A stretch of 41,893 bases of DNA from CALODL01 sp942492115 (GTDB lineage: Bacteria > Planctomycetota > Phycisphaerae > UBA1845 > CAIVHJ01). The notes under the pieces were generated by a model. It worked only from the letters and a program-made list of their open reading frames with translations, had not been told where the DNA came from and ran no database searches. The stretch lies in contig CALODL010000028.1 in NCBI GenBank assembly GCA_942492115.1, forward strand, positions 1 to 41,893, read 5' to 3'. Positions 9,301-17,327 of this stretch are shown one piece after another. The number at the start of each line of letters is the position of its first letter. Position 1 is the first letter of the stretch. The translations under genes were made by a program, and so were the position numbers.

Positions 9301-9777
9301 CACCGTGCACTCGGTAGCACACGGAACCGGAGCAGCCTCGAACGACACGACGTAGGAATCGCCGGCAGCCAGAATGGAATCCAGCAGATATGACGTACCA
9401 CTGTTCAAAGTGGTCCCACCATTGCTGTAGATGCCATAGCTCACCGTCGACAAGTCGACATCCTCGCAGCCTACGTTGGTGATTTCGATCGTCTTCGGGT
9501 GGCCGCCCGGAAGCGGACCATCAACGATCTCGGAAATGATCACCGTCGTCAGGGAGTCGCCCTTGGCCGTACCAGGGACTTCGATGTCCTTGCTACCGCT
9601 GTTCAACGTGCTGTCCTGCAGGGCCGCAGAGGCCTGGCCCGGCAACGCACGCTGCAGCTTGTTGACCACCTGGTGACGCTGACGCTTCACGTCGCGGGGA
9701 CGTTCTTGACCGATCGCGGCGATACTCATCGCGGCAACCGCTACCACACTCGATACAAATGCTACTTTCTTAAACAC
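6325..9777 (-). CDS. Secreted multidomain cysteine-rich protein with IPTL-CTERM-like tail, copy 2
   Basis: The product has 1150 residues. GTG at 9777 is preceded by GGAGG at 8-base spacing. The domains in order are a signal peptide (about residues 1-25) and a lamin-tail-like beta domain around VIISEIVDG. Three PPC-like repeats follow, each beginning with a C..(P/T)..I.CGD element and ending in PGVDY(F/Y). Two cysteine-rich motifs starting GGACC and GGACC, then a beta-sandwich region, come next. A disintegrin-like segment (CCGDGVVEGDEECDGGDCC) and a DUF4215-like repeat (CGNGRLEAGECCDDGN) precede the tail. The C-terminus has the PTVTTWGM signature, a transmembrane helix and RRR. This resembles IPTL-CTERM sorting signals recognised by exosortase-type enzymes. 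No exosortase gene is seen in the window. The substrate or ligand is unknown. Confidence 0.9.
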   Translation of the reverse strand: MFKKVAFVSSVVAVAAMSIAAIGQERPRDVKRQRHQVVNKLQRALPGQASAALQDSTLNSGSKDIEVPGTAKGDSLTTVIISEIVDGPLPGGHPKTIEITNVGCEDVDLSTVSYGIYSNGGTTLNSGTSYLLDSILAAGDSYVVSFEAAPVPCATECTVDDDCLNGPCDGGVCDDCGFLACGTHVEGMCDTEFEDIYGFPADFYGGAFPAPSINGDDVAALFDGIATGDGSDATTIDVYGVIGTNGDGECWDYTDCYSESLATRTTPNGGAFDCINWDNFGANCLEGADDVEELANVLAETSPGEHTFDAPNCAPAGDDCTTAETINCGDSIIGLTTVGYTNTIDLGGGNPCTNFTTSGADRVFQLNVAEPTNVSASMFNAEVGFDASFYVITDCDNPLDDCTGDDSGQPKVLDFVAQPGVDYFLVTDGWGAGDEGTYDLSVTCEAVPGAGGEDCSEPTPIGCDDVVAVDTTAFADDYDIADGCGLFGSLGPDRVFVLNVAAPTSISALMNQSDYDGVFYVVTDCDDLTGTCIGGADVAPGGDKTADFVAEPGVDYFLVVDGWDAPDAGTSTLSVTCSAAPGETCDDPEPIACGDTVAVDTSFNVNDYELAAANACTGYNSAGPDKVFVLNVAAPTNVSALMNNQSYDGSFYVVTDCDDLLSDCTGADCFPPPCDKPVDFVAQPGVDYYIIADGFGGASGTSDVSIACTPAGGACCTGIACEFVENLGACIDLGGQFQGLGTICENVVCGGACCDADDGCTQEASQGDCDAAGGIAYNAGESCDDFVCFQCPLSECDTLTQNASDENEGAVRCASDFGSTPGGYARCMDLNAEVGSSSVVINSVSFGVSEATVDGINVNINIYEEAGCPPTLGTATLLHTEAAVINIADEGGTVTVAIPDIAVSNFAVIEIFQVDNGSVDPGGFFFSPAQNDNGECGDTYIRADNCGLVDFTPYAGIGFPGQALVLDVGIICCGDGVVEGDEECDGGDCCTDTCTFDSGTTCRASAGACDVAEVCSGDSADCPADELAPAGTECDPGSGPGCLFPSECDGTSVDCPANEPITMCADGDGCCPSTCNANSDSDCAAVCGNGRLEAGECCDDGNLEDGDGCDSTCECEAPPVPTVTTWGMICLTLALLVGIAVATGRRRQIA

Positions 9778-10152
9778 GGTATGTGCCTCCAAAAACTGAT
9801 GGGTCCGAGGCCCCGAACGGGTACCTCTGAAACCTCAGGAATTCAAATTCTATAGGGTGCAGAACAGAACGGGTTTCGCGCGGAAACCGTGCGAAACAGA
9901 GCTAGTGCGCTCTGCGGCGTGGAGGGGCGCGCGGATGGCTCAGCGCGGGGACCGCGATGGGCTGCGCCACAGAAGCAGGAGCACGGAAAGCGTCCAGGTT
10001 CAGCGTCAGACCGGCGCCGCGATAACCGCGGGCCAGGGCTGCACGCCACTTCGAAACCAGAAGAAGACACCACGAACCCAGGTACACGACCACGAAGGCC
10101 GACCACGCTGAACCCAGGTGACGACCCACGACGGCCAGCATGCCGCTGTCTG
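6832..10152. repeat. Segmental duplication, copy 2
   Basis: This is the second copy of the segment at 1-3321. The similarity begins at or before 6832 (limited by the window edge) and ends at 10152, inside the Lnt-like gene at 9902-10519. It contains most of the secreted IPTL-CTERM-like gene, its 5' leader and the last part of the membrane protein gene. Beyond 10152 the two loci remain recognisably paralogous at protein level but are strongly diverged at DNA level. Confidence 0.97.
9778..9901 (-). promoter_or_regulatory. Leader of secreted protein copy 2 with alternative hairpins
   Basis: This is the duplicate of 2947-3070. The GTTTCGC/GCGAAAC inverted repeat is at 9873-9879 and 9891-9897, followed on the minus strand by a TATAGAAT box. 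The GGAGG ribosome-binding site lies next to the GTG start. Only one substitution in 124 bases separates it from copy 1, so both copies are probably regulated in the same way. Confidence 0.3.
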
Positions 10153-10519
10153 AAGAACCGATCAATGCGCCGCGGGTCGATTGGCCGAGGGTGCATTCGA
10201 TGAGAATCCATCCAAGAGCCAGCACGAATGGACTGAACCCCACTCGACGAGTGACCCAGGATCCTCCACAGGCATAGAGTGCCGGAGCAACCAGGAGTCC
10301 GACGACACCGACTGCAGACGCCGTGATCGCAGAACCGCCGTCGAGTGCAGCAAAGAGACACGCGGAGCTACCCCACAACGCTCCCACACCCATTGCGTGG
10401 GCCGGACGCATGCCCTGGGCTGCGCGCAACAGTGGCAGCAAACACAGGAACGACAGGAGTGAGTGAGTGGATTCGCTGACCAGGGTGAAGACAAAGGCGC
10501 TCACCAGCACGAGGATCAT
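9902..10519 (-). CDS. Lnt-like integral membrane protein without nitrilase domain, paralog 2
   Basis: The product is a 205-residue, strongly hydrophobic protein. ATG at 10519 follows AGGG with 8-base spacing; the reading frame is open for 99 bases further upstream, but that part is Arg-rich and unlike a membrane protein. It shares the LGWILIE, SSDSGML and LGSAWSAF segments with paralog 1 and matches the membrane domain of Lnt, again without the CN-hydrolase catalytic domain. The last 83 residues are almost identical to paralog 1 (two differences: Val for Ile and Arg for His). Upstream of the duplication edge at 10152 the two proteins are related but diverged. It is probably first in an operon with the secreted protein gene 124 bases downstream. 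Confidence 0.55.
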   Translation of the reverse strand: MILVLVSAFVFTLVSESTHSLLSFLCLLPLLRAAQGMRPAHAMGVGALWGSSACLFAALDGGSAITASAVGVVGLLVAPALYACGGSWVTRRVGFSPFVLALGWILIECTLGQSTRGALIGSSDSGMLAVVGRHLGSAWSAFVVVYLGSWCLLLVSKWRAALARGYRGAGLTLNLDAFRAPASVAQPIAVPALSHPRAPPRRRAH

Positions 10520-10737
10520 GTCTAAGACCCTGGCACGATCTGAACGCGCAGCTCTATGACTGTTGGCCTTCCTTCCCAATTCCTTACCTCGACGTGGTCG
10601 CAGATGTGACTGTAGCAACCACTGTATTCCTTATACCGGAGCCGGGGATCTGTCGCAAGGATCTTCTTGATGAAGATATGAACAAATCAATGCCCCCCAT
10701 GCCCGCACGGCGAGTACCACCCACGCGATCTGGGTAC

Positions 10738-10770
10738 AAAAAAAGGGGATGGACACAAGTGTCCATCCCC
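10738..10770 (-). terminator. Rho-independent terminator of the 1013-residue secreted protein gene
   Basis: A perfect inverted repeat (GGGGATGGACAC and its complement, 10745-10770, two-base loop as written) is followed on the minus strand by seven T residues (10744-10738). It lies 26 bases past the stop codon of the gene ending at 10797. It also insulates the Lnt-like/secreted-protein operon that begins near 10519. Confidence 0.9.
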
Positions 10771-10796
10771 GCAAGAGTTAGGCAAAGCAACCGCGA

Positions 10797-13700
10797 TCAG
10801 CGACGTGCTTGACGCACTGGACGCACCTCGACGCGGGCAGCGCTGGTACCACTGACAGCGATTTTGGCGCGGGAGGGCGTCGGGAACAGGAACGTCCGCT
10901 GTCCCGGATCGGTGTTGTCGTGCAGCAGATCAATGCTGAACGCACCCACTGCATCCCGACTGACGCGATACGTGAAAGTGGCCAGGTAGGCAGCGCCAGC
11001 AGTCGCCACGCCCTCTGAATCCATACCGGCGACCATCTGGCTCTTGCTCATGTTGAACGCCTGCCAGTCGGCAGCCAGAGCAGCGTCTTTGCGCTGCTCG
11101 ACAGCGATGTCGACCAGTTCGAGCTGGCCGCGTTTGCCGCCGACGGTCGCCAGGTGCAGCTGATAGCCACGGAGATCACTGACGGCATCGTCGAAGTACA
11201 CATCGACGCTGATCAGGTCACCGGGACGGGCAACGTTGCTGGAGGCCCTGAGACTCACACCCGTCGTGTCGACGACTTCGACACTCGTGGGCGCCTCGGG
11301 CGCCGGGCCGCCGCCGCATGGGCAGGCCATGTCACCGCCGAAGCAGTTCAGAGCGGCGAAAGCATCGTTACCATCGCAGACACCATCGAGATCACACGAG
11401 CCGAACGCACCACCCGCATCGACGTTGATTGCGGCCGGCGGAGCAGGCTCGCACGGATCGCCCGGCCAGTCGTCGCCGAAGCAACCCAGGGCCAGGAAGC
11501 GATCGTTGCCATCGCACGTGCCATCGTTGTCACATGCACCAAACGAACCGCCCATATCCGACTGTCCGACACCGCGCGGCGTTTCGACGCAAGCGCCATC
11601 GACACACGCGTAGTGCAGACACACGTCATCGCGGAAGCCGTCGTTGTTCTGATCACCGCAGTCGGCAATCGTCGTGCACGGCACTTCTTCGCTGACCACA
11701 CCACTCAGGTACATCAGGAAGTTGTATTCCTGGTCACCGGGATTCTTGGGATCGGTCGTACAATCACCGATGTCCATGTTCTCGTCGGAGTCATAGATGA
11801 TGTTGGCGCGGAACACCAGACCACCCAGAGCATGGGGATCAGCAGTCGACAGGCCGGACGGATCCGCCCCAGCGAACGCCGCCTGGCTGATGGCCTGGGA
11901 GAAGGTGGTTCCAGGATCGATGTCGTTGGGGCCAGTTGCCGTGCCCATGAACGTGATGCGATAGAACAGGTCGCTGTTCTGACCCACGAAACCCTGGCCT
12001 GCGTCCACGAGCAGATCGAGCTCGTAGCCAAACTGATCCGGGTCATAAACGGCCCGTACCAACCCTGTGTCGAGATCACCACATGGCTCGCAATTACCTT
12101 CGAGCGCGTCACAGCTTTCGCAGAAGCCATCATGGCAGAAGCCGCTCAGACCAGTGGCCGCTGTGTTGCACCCGTTGATCATTGCACAGTCAACGTCGGT
12201 GTCACACTCGATGGGGTTGAAGTACCGCTTGACCGTTCCCGTGAAATACACGTTGCCGACCGAGTCGATCATCGGCGAGGAGAACGACGGACCGAACGGC
12301 GCACCGCCGGTGTTCTCGTAGAGCATGCCCAGGCGGCCGGTGACATTGCCACCCGCTCCGTCCTTGAGCGGCTTGCCAATGACCGGAGGCGTCAAACCGA
12401 CGATGTCTCCACCGTTCCACGCCGCCAGAGTCCACTCGGCCGAGCCGTCGCTGCAATCGACGCGGGCCACGGCAATGTAGCCGTTCGGACAATCGTCGCC
12501 TGCACAACCGACTTCCCCGGCGTTGTAGGTCACCGCGGCAGCGACGAGCAATCTGCCGTCCTGATCGTAGCCCAGTGCAACCTGTCCGTTGCCGCCCTGG
12601 AAGACCGTGCCGCCATGATAATTGGTGAATTCGTTGCGCACGACGCCTTGCGAGGACGTGTCAAACGTGTCGATCGGATCGGTCAACGACGCGGGCAGGA
12701 CCAGCAGCAGACGGCCGGTCACGTCGCCCGTACTGTCAACGCCCCAAACGAGAATGCCGTCTGTATCGGCAGCGTTGGCCAGTACGCCCGCGACCCCAGC
12801 GGAGCTCGAGAGGAAACTGCAATCGCCTACGCCGTAACTGACCGTTCCGCGTGTCTGGTCGTACCCGCCGCCAATGCCGAAGAGCGGGTTCCCGGCAGTC
12901 CCGGCCGTTTCTTCCGCCGGGGGAAAGCTGTCGCCGTGGTAGTACAAGGCGTCCGTATTCAAGCCGAAAAAGACCGGATCACCGCCGACGACATCGCCAG
13001 GAATGATGCCAGGCGAAAGCAAGCTGAAGCCAACCGGATCATTCCGGACCAACCACTGCGTAGCACCCAGGTCGAACAGACCTCCGGTGGTATCGAAACT
13101 GTTGTCCACGACGTTGAGTTCTTCGCAATCGCGCGCCGCTGCATCGATCAGGAATACGTTGTCTGCAGCAAGATTGACCAGGCCGCATCCACCGGTCGCT
13201 GCATTCTCGTCCGCGCGGATGGCCACTGAACCGCCGGAATCGACGGAACCCATCGTCAGAGACGACGTGTTGGCAGCATCGTTGCATCCGTTCGTCGCGA
13301 CTACGCGCTTGGACACGTACAGTCGATTCGGATCCGACGGATCGTAGTTGACCATGGCGCCGATGACACCGTTGTAGTTCACGGCCGAATCAGTCGTCGA
13401 GAACTCGGCAAAAGCCAGGGCGAACTGGTTGCCCACGGCAGGCGGAACGGTGGGTGTCCCCGGGGTATTCAGATTCGCGTCGTTGTTCACACCGAACCCG
13501 GATGCCGTCCACAGGTCGTAAGAGCTCGCCGGAAATGGAACACTCTGTTTGTGTGTTCGACTGATGCCGTTGGCACTGATGAGGCTGCCAAAGAACCCGG
13601 AACTCGTCTTGCTGCTCTTGACCAGCGGCGCAATACCGAAAGAGCTGCCCCAGCCGGATTGGAACTCGTAGAGATCGATCACATAATCGTCGCACTGCTC

Positions 13701-13838
13701 ACTGCCGTTGGTCGCACTCGAGTCGTCCCACGGGGCAGTCGCGTCGCCAGGCAGACATTCTGGGATTCCAACGCTATCCTGAGCGATAGCAGGCACTGCC
13801 AGGAGCAACATCGCCAAACATGCACACTTCAGCCTCAT
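10797..13838 (-). CDS. Secreted protein with C-terminal dockerin-like/cohesin-like module
   Basis: The product has 1013 residues. ATG at 13838 follows a strong GGGAGGTGA ribosome-binding site. A signal peptide (MRLKCACLAMLLLAVPAIAQ) is clear. Residues 25-700 are a large beta-rich extracellular region that I do not recognise. A cysteine-rich stretch lies around residue 570. From residue 761 a 253-residue module begins with two dockerin-like calcium-binding repeats (DMGGSFGACDNDG.CDGND and VDAGGAFGSCDLDGVCDGND). It continues with a cohesin-like beta-sandwich (RPGDLISVDVYFDD ... LRGYQLHL). The same module with the same length ends the protein at 37160-40990. No membrane anchor or sorting tail is present. 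Function is unknown; extracellular scaffold or adhesion roles are possible. Confidence 0.88.
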   Translation of the reverse strand: MRLKCACLAMLLLAVPAIAQDSVGIPECLPGDATAPWDDSSATNGSEQCDDYVIDLYEFQSGWGSSFGIAPLVKSSKTSSGFFGSLISANGISRTHKQSVPFPASSYDLWTASGFGVNNDANLNTPGTPTVPPAVGNQFALAFAEFSTTDSAVNYNGVIGAMVNYDPSDPNRLYVSKRVVATNGCNDAANTSSLTMGSVDSGGSVAIRADENAATGGCGLVNLAADNVFLIDAAARDCEELNVVDNSFDTTGGLFDLGATQWLVRNDPVGFSLLSPGIIPGDVVGGDPVFFGLNTDALYYHGDSFPPAEETAGTAGNPLFGIGGGYDQTRGTVSYGVGDCSFLSSSAGVAGVLANAADTDGILVWGVDSTGDVTGRLLLVLPASLTDPIDTFDTSSQGVVRNEFTNYHGGTVFQGGNGQVALGYDQDGRLLVAAAVTYNAGEVGCAGDDCPNGYIAVARVDCSDGSAEWTLAAWNGGDIVGLTPPVIGKPLKDGAGGNVTGRLGMLYENTGGAPFGPSFSSPMIDSVGNVYFTGTVKRYFNPIECDTDVDCAMINGCNTAATGLSGFCHDGFCESCDALEGNCEPCGDLDTGLVRAVYDPDQFGYELDLLVDAGQGFVGQNSDLFYRITFMGTATGPNDIDPGTTFSQAISQAAFAGADPSGLSTADPHALGGLVFRANIIYDSDENMDIGDCTTDPKNPGDQEYNFLMYLSGVVSEEVPCTTIADCGDQNNDGFRDDVCLHYACVDGACVETPRGVGQSDMGGSFGACDNDGTCDGNDRFLALGCFGDDWPGDPCEPAPPAAINVDAGGAFGSCDLDGVCDGNDAFAALNCFGGDMACPCGGGPAPEAPTSVEVVDTTGVSLRASSNVARPGDLISVDVYFDDAVSDLRGYQLHLATVGGKRGQLELVDIAVEQRKDAALAADWQAFNMSKSQMVAGMDSEGVATAGAAYLATFTYRVSRDAVGAFSIDLLHDNTDPGQRTFLFPTPSRAKIAVSGTSAARVEVRPVRQARR

Positions 13839-14288
13839 CGGTTCACCTCCCTAAGACCGGTGACAACATCGGTCGGTTCAAAGCACTCTGGTTTGAGTTG
13901 TCGTTTCCAATGAACACGAGGGACCGGCGACCCTGGACGGGCCGTGACCTGCATGATGGTGCCGATCGAATTCTGCTGATGGGCAACTGGCCCCTTTCCC
14001 TCGTCGACTCGCCGCGCTGCTTGCGTTGTCAGCCGAGTCGGCGACAACATACCTTGTTTGGACGAACAACACATGCAGCTTCCGTTAAGATCGAAATAAA
14101 TCTAACCTGCAATTGCTGCCTCGTCGCACGCGCAGTGGTTCAACCGCAATTTACCAAGGCCGGAGGAGCGAATCAAGACATCATCCGATGCGCAACCCAA
14201 GACGATTCAACAGTTAGCGACGGCGAGCGACGGTCCCGTCAGCACGTCAACAGGCGTCACAATATAGAGCGCAAGTCATGATCGGCCC
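13839..14288. other. Divergent intergenic region
   Basis: These 450 bases separate two divergently transcribed genes and contain no convincing ORF. A TATAGA box at 14263-14268 lies about 20 bases before the cysteine desulfurase start and could be its -10 element, but no good -35 is present. A four-codon mini-ORF (14278-14292) overlaps the ATG at 14289 as ATGA. The strong ribosome-binding site of the minus-strand gene lies at the left edge. Confidence 0.4.
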
Positions 14289-15437
14289 ATGAGTTCCACG
14301 GAACACCCCATTTATCTGGATCACAACGCGACAGCCCCGATGCTGCCTGCGGTGAAGACCGCCTTGATCGCCGGTCTCGACGATGCACCGGCTAACCCGG
14401 CGAGTCTGGACCATGCCTTCGGCCGCGCCGCGGCCACGCGAGTCGCCGCCGCCGGAGAAGCGGTGGGAAATCTGATCGGGGTGACCGACGGCAGGATCCT
14501 GTGGACTTCGGGGGCAACCGAGAGCTGCAATCTGGGCATATTGGGCATTCTGGGAGGGCACAAACCACGGCATATCATCAGTCAACAAACAGAGCACCCG
14601 GCGGTGCTCGATTCGTTGCGTGTTGCCCAACGCATGGGGCACCGCTGCACGCTGATCGCCCCTTCGACGGCCGGGATCATCGACCCGAACGATGTCCAAT
14701 TGGCTCTGCAACCTGATACGGCACTGGTCAGCATCATGCTGGCGAACAACGAAACCGGAGCCCTCCAGCCCGTCGCGCCGCTCGCACAGCTGTGCCGGGC
14801 GCACGGGGCAGTGTTTCATGTCGATGCAACGCAAGCGCTCGGTCGCATACCCGTCGAAGCCGGTGAGATTGATCTCCTCAGCGGAAGCTTCCACAAGAGC
14901 GGCGGCCCTGCCGGGTTGGGCTTTCTGCACGTCGCCGCGCGGACGCCGCCTGTCCGGCTGGTCCCGCAAATCCACGGGGGCGGGCACCAGGGCGGCCTGC
15001 GCAGTGGGACCTTGAACGCTCCCGCGATTGCAGCCGCCGGTACGTGGGCCGAATGGTGGCGGGGACGGGTCGCTGCCGAACGGAACCGTCTGCACGATTT
15101 GCGTGAAACACTGTCGGAGGCGCTGATGTCGGCGTTCCCCGATGTGGTCATTCACGCAGCCGCCGCCCCACGCCTGCCCAACACGCTGTGTGTCAGTTTT
15201 CGCGGACTCGAAGCCCAAGCCGTGCTGCAACGTCTCCCGGACGTGGCCGCCAGCAGCGGCTCGGCCTGTGCGAGCGCGTTACCCCAGCCCAGCCACGTCC
15301 TGCGGGCCATGGCCGTCCCGACCCTGGAAATACTCGGGGCGCTACGCTTTTCCGCCGGATGGTCGACGACGCCGGCGGACATCGGCCGAGCCTCCGATCT
15401 CATCATCGCGGCGGTCAGATCGCTGCGTCAGAGTTGA
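14289..15437 (+). CDS. Cysteine desulfurase (class V aminotransferase, NifS/IscS-like)
   Basis: The 382-residue PLP enzyme should take sulfur from L-cysteine, giving alanine and an enzyme persulfide. The family hallmarks are present: YLDHNATAP at the N-terminus, TSGATES, NNETG, HVDATQALG, the PLP lysine in SFHKSGGP (Lys203) and the persulfide Cys327 in SSGSACAS. The gene is 64 bases upstream of adenine deaminase on the same strand and opens the purine locus. It is not beside iscU or suf genes. In Rhodobacter capsulatus a dedicated NifS-type protein sulfurates the molybdenum cofactor of xanthine dehydrogenase together with XdhC. The Mo hydroxylase and xdhC in this window make the same role likely, though Fe-S cluster assembly is not excluded. 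Confidence 0.9.
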   Translation: MSSTEHPIYLDHNATAPMLPAVKTALIAGLDDAPANPASLDHAFGRAAATRVAAAGEAVGNLIGVTDGRILWTSGATESCNLGILGILGGHKPRHIISQQTEHPAVLDSLRVAQRMGHRCTLIAPSTAGIIDPNDVQLALQPDTALVSIMLANNETGALQPVAPLAQLCRAHGAVFHVDATQALGRIPVEAGEIDLLSGSFHKSGGPAGLGFLHVAARTPPVRLVPQIHGGGHQGGLRSGTLNAPAIAAAGTWAEWWRGRVAAERNRLHDLRETLSEALMSAFPDVVIHAAAAPRLPNTLCVSFRGLEAQAVLQRLPDVAASSGSACASALPQPSHVLRAMAVPTLEILGALRFSAGWSTTPADIGRASDLIIAAVRSLRQS

Positions 15438-15501
15438 CAAAGACCCGGCCGTCGCGTGTCATGAACCGAATCTTCTTCCCTCGAACAGCCAAGGAGCTCG
15501 T

Positions 15502-17229
15502 GTGCACCTCGGACAATTGATCGATGTTGCGGCCGGTCGCACGCCGGCCGATCTCGTTCTGCGAAACGGTCGGATCGTCAACGTGTTCACTGGCGAAATC
15601 ATGTCCGGCGATATCGCCGTCGCGCACGGCCGGATCGCCGGCATCGGCCGCTATGACGGCGCCGAGATCGTCGACCTCGAGAACCGCTACGTCTCTCCAG
15701 GATTCATTGACGGACACGTGCACATCGAGTCGAGCATGCTGTCCGTTCCGGAGTTCACGCGTCTCGTGTGCGCCCACGGAACAACTGCCGTCATCACCGA
15801 TCCGCACGAAATCGCCAACGTGATGGGTACCGATGGCATCCGCTACATGCTGACCAGCAGCAAGCACTGCCCCGTGCATGTTTACGTCATGCTCAGCTCG
15901 TGCGTACCCGCTTCGCCGCTCGAGGGTGCCGGTGCCGAATTGGTCGCCGAGGACCTCGCCCCCCTGCTCAGTGACCGCTGGGTCCTGGGGCTGGCCGAGA
16001 TGATGAACTACCCTGGAGTGATCAACGGCGACCCGGCAATCATCGAAAAGTTGAACATGAGTGCCGACCGGATCATCGATGGCCATTGTCCCGGCCTGAC
16101 CGGCCAGGCGCTGCAGGCCTATATCGCCGCGGGCATTGCCAGTGACCACGAATCGACGAGCGCCGCAGAAGCCCGCGAAAAGCTGCGTCATGGATTGTTC
16201 GTGATGATCCGCGAAGGGTCACAGGCACGGAATCTCGAAGCGCTGCTCCCCGTCGTGACTGCAGAGAGCATCGACCGCTTCATGTTCGTCACGGACGACA
16301 AGGACGTCGAGGACATCCTCGACGAAGGCCATATCAACCATATTATCCGCCGCGCCGTCGAACTGGGCATGGCGCCGCAGACAGCCATCCGGTTGGCGAC
16401 GATCAACCCCGCGCGCTATTTCGGTCTGCGCGGCCTCGGTGCCATCGCGCCCGGTTACGCCGCTTCCCTGGCGATCCTCGATGACCTGGCGACCTGCCGC
16501 GTGACGCACACCTACAAGGATGGTCGACTCGTCGCAGAAGACGGTCGCTGCGTGGACGAACAGTCCAGCCACCGCAAGCCTCCAGTCATGCGGAGCACGA
16601 TCAACGTCCATCGGATCGAGCCCCAGCAGTTCGCCATTCGCTGCGACAATCATGATGTTCAACCCGTCCATCTCATCGAAGTGTACGAGGGACAACTGGT
16701 CACCGGCCGCCGCGTCGATAAACTGCCGGTCCGCGATGGCGAGGTTCTGGCCGATCCGGGTCGCGACATTGCCAAGCTCGTGGTCATCGACCGCCATCAG
16801 GCATCTGGGCGCATGGGATTCGGGTTCATCCACGGACTTGCCCTGATGCGCGGCGCCATTGCCGGCAGTGTCGGCCACGACGCCCACAATATCGTCGTCG
16901 CTGGAACCAACGACCAGGACATCCACCAGGCAGCGGTGCACGTTGTCAGGATGCGCGGCGGCCTGTGCGCCGTGCTCGACGGCGAGATCCTCGCCGACAT
17001 GCCTCTGACGATCGCCGGCCTGATGAGTGACTCCGCAGCCGAAGATGCCGGAAACCAGTTGCGGAAGCTCCATCGCGCAACGGCCGAACGGCTCGGTTGC
17101 AAATTCGGCAAGCCGTTCATGGCGTTGTCGTTCATGAGCCTCTCGGTCATCGGCGCCTTGAAAGTCACCGATCAGGGACTCATCGACGTCGACGAATTCA
17201 AGGTGATCGATTTGTTCGCAGACTCCTGA
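15502..17229 (+). CDS. ade: Adenine deaminase
   Basis: The 575-residue amidohydrolase converts adenine to hypoxanthine and ammonia. GTG at 15502 follows AGGAG with 5-base spacing; the open frame reaches back to 15142, but that extension overlaps the cysteine desulfurase gene and is not homologous. Motifs of the bacterial Ade family are clear. They include SPGFIDGHVHIESSML (metal-binding HxH), TDPHEIANVMG, GLAEMMNYPGVI, DGHCPGLTG, SDHES and the DDKDVEDILDEGH element. The length fits E. coli Ade (588 residues). The gene lies between the cysteine desulfurase and ygeY, so it probably feeds adenine-derived hypoxanthine to the Mo hydroxylase encoded 17 kb downstream. Confidence 0.95.
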   Translation: MHLGQLIDVAAGRTPADLVLRNGRIVNVFTGEIMSGDIAVAHGRIAGIGRYDGAEIVDLENRYVSPGFIDGHVHIESSMLSVPEFTRLVCAHGTTAVITDPHEIANVMGTDGIRYMLTSSKHCPVHVYVMLSSCVPASPLEGAGAELVAEDLAPLLSDRWVLGLAEMMNYPGVINGDPAIIEKLNMSADRIIDGHCPGLTGQALQAYIAAGIASDHESTSAAEAREKLRHGLFVMIREGSQARNLEALLPVVTAESIDRFMFVTDDKDVEDILDEGHINHIIRRAVELGMAPQTAIRLATINPARYFGLRGLGAIAPGYAASLAILDDLATCRVTHTYKDGRLVAEDGRCVDEQSSHRKPPVMRSTINVHRIEPQQFAIRCDNHDVQPVHLIEVYEGQLVTGRRVDKLPVRDGEVLADPGRDIAKLVVIDRHQASGRMGFGFIHGLALMRGAIAGSVGHDAHNIVVAGTNDQDIHQAAVHVVRMRGGLCAVLDGEILADMPLTIAGLMSDSAAEDAGNQLRKLHRATAERLGCKFGKPFMALSFMSLSVIGALKVTDQGLIDVDEFKVIDLFADS

Positions 17230-17327
17230 AACGCGTACTGATCTCCGCCCGCGCAGCTTGACCCATGACATTCCGCGCTGCCCAGTAGCCCATGGCTTCA
17301 CGGCCTCGATCCAATGAAAGTGAGTTC

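Noticed and set aside
1..10152. Composite transposon or IS as the cause of the duplication
   Set aside because: No transposase, inverted termini or target duplication is seen at the visible edge, and that edge lies inside a conserved gene.
11154..13229. Plus-strand ORF of 691 codons
   Set aside because: It lies wholly antisense to the 1013-residue secreted protein, which has a signal peptide, a strong ribosome-binding site and recognisable C-terminal repeats.
15142..15501. N-terminal extension of the adenine deaminase frame
   Set aside because: It overlaps the cysteine desulfurase gene, has no homology, and the GTG at 15502 has an excellent AGGAG site.
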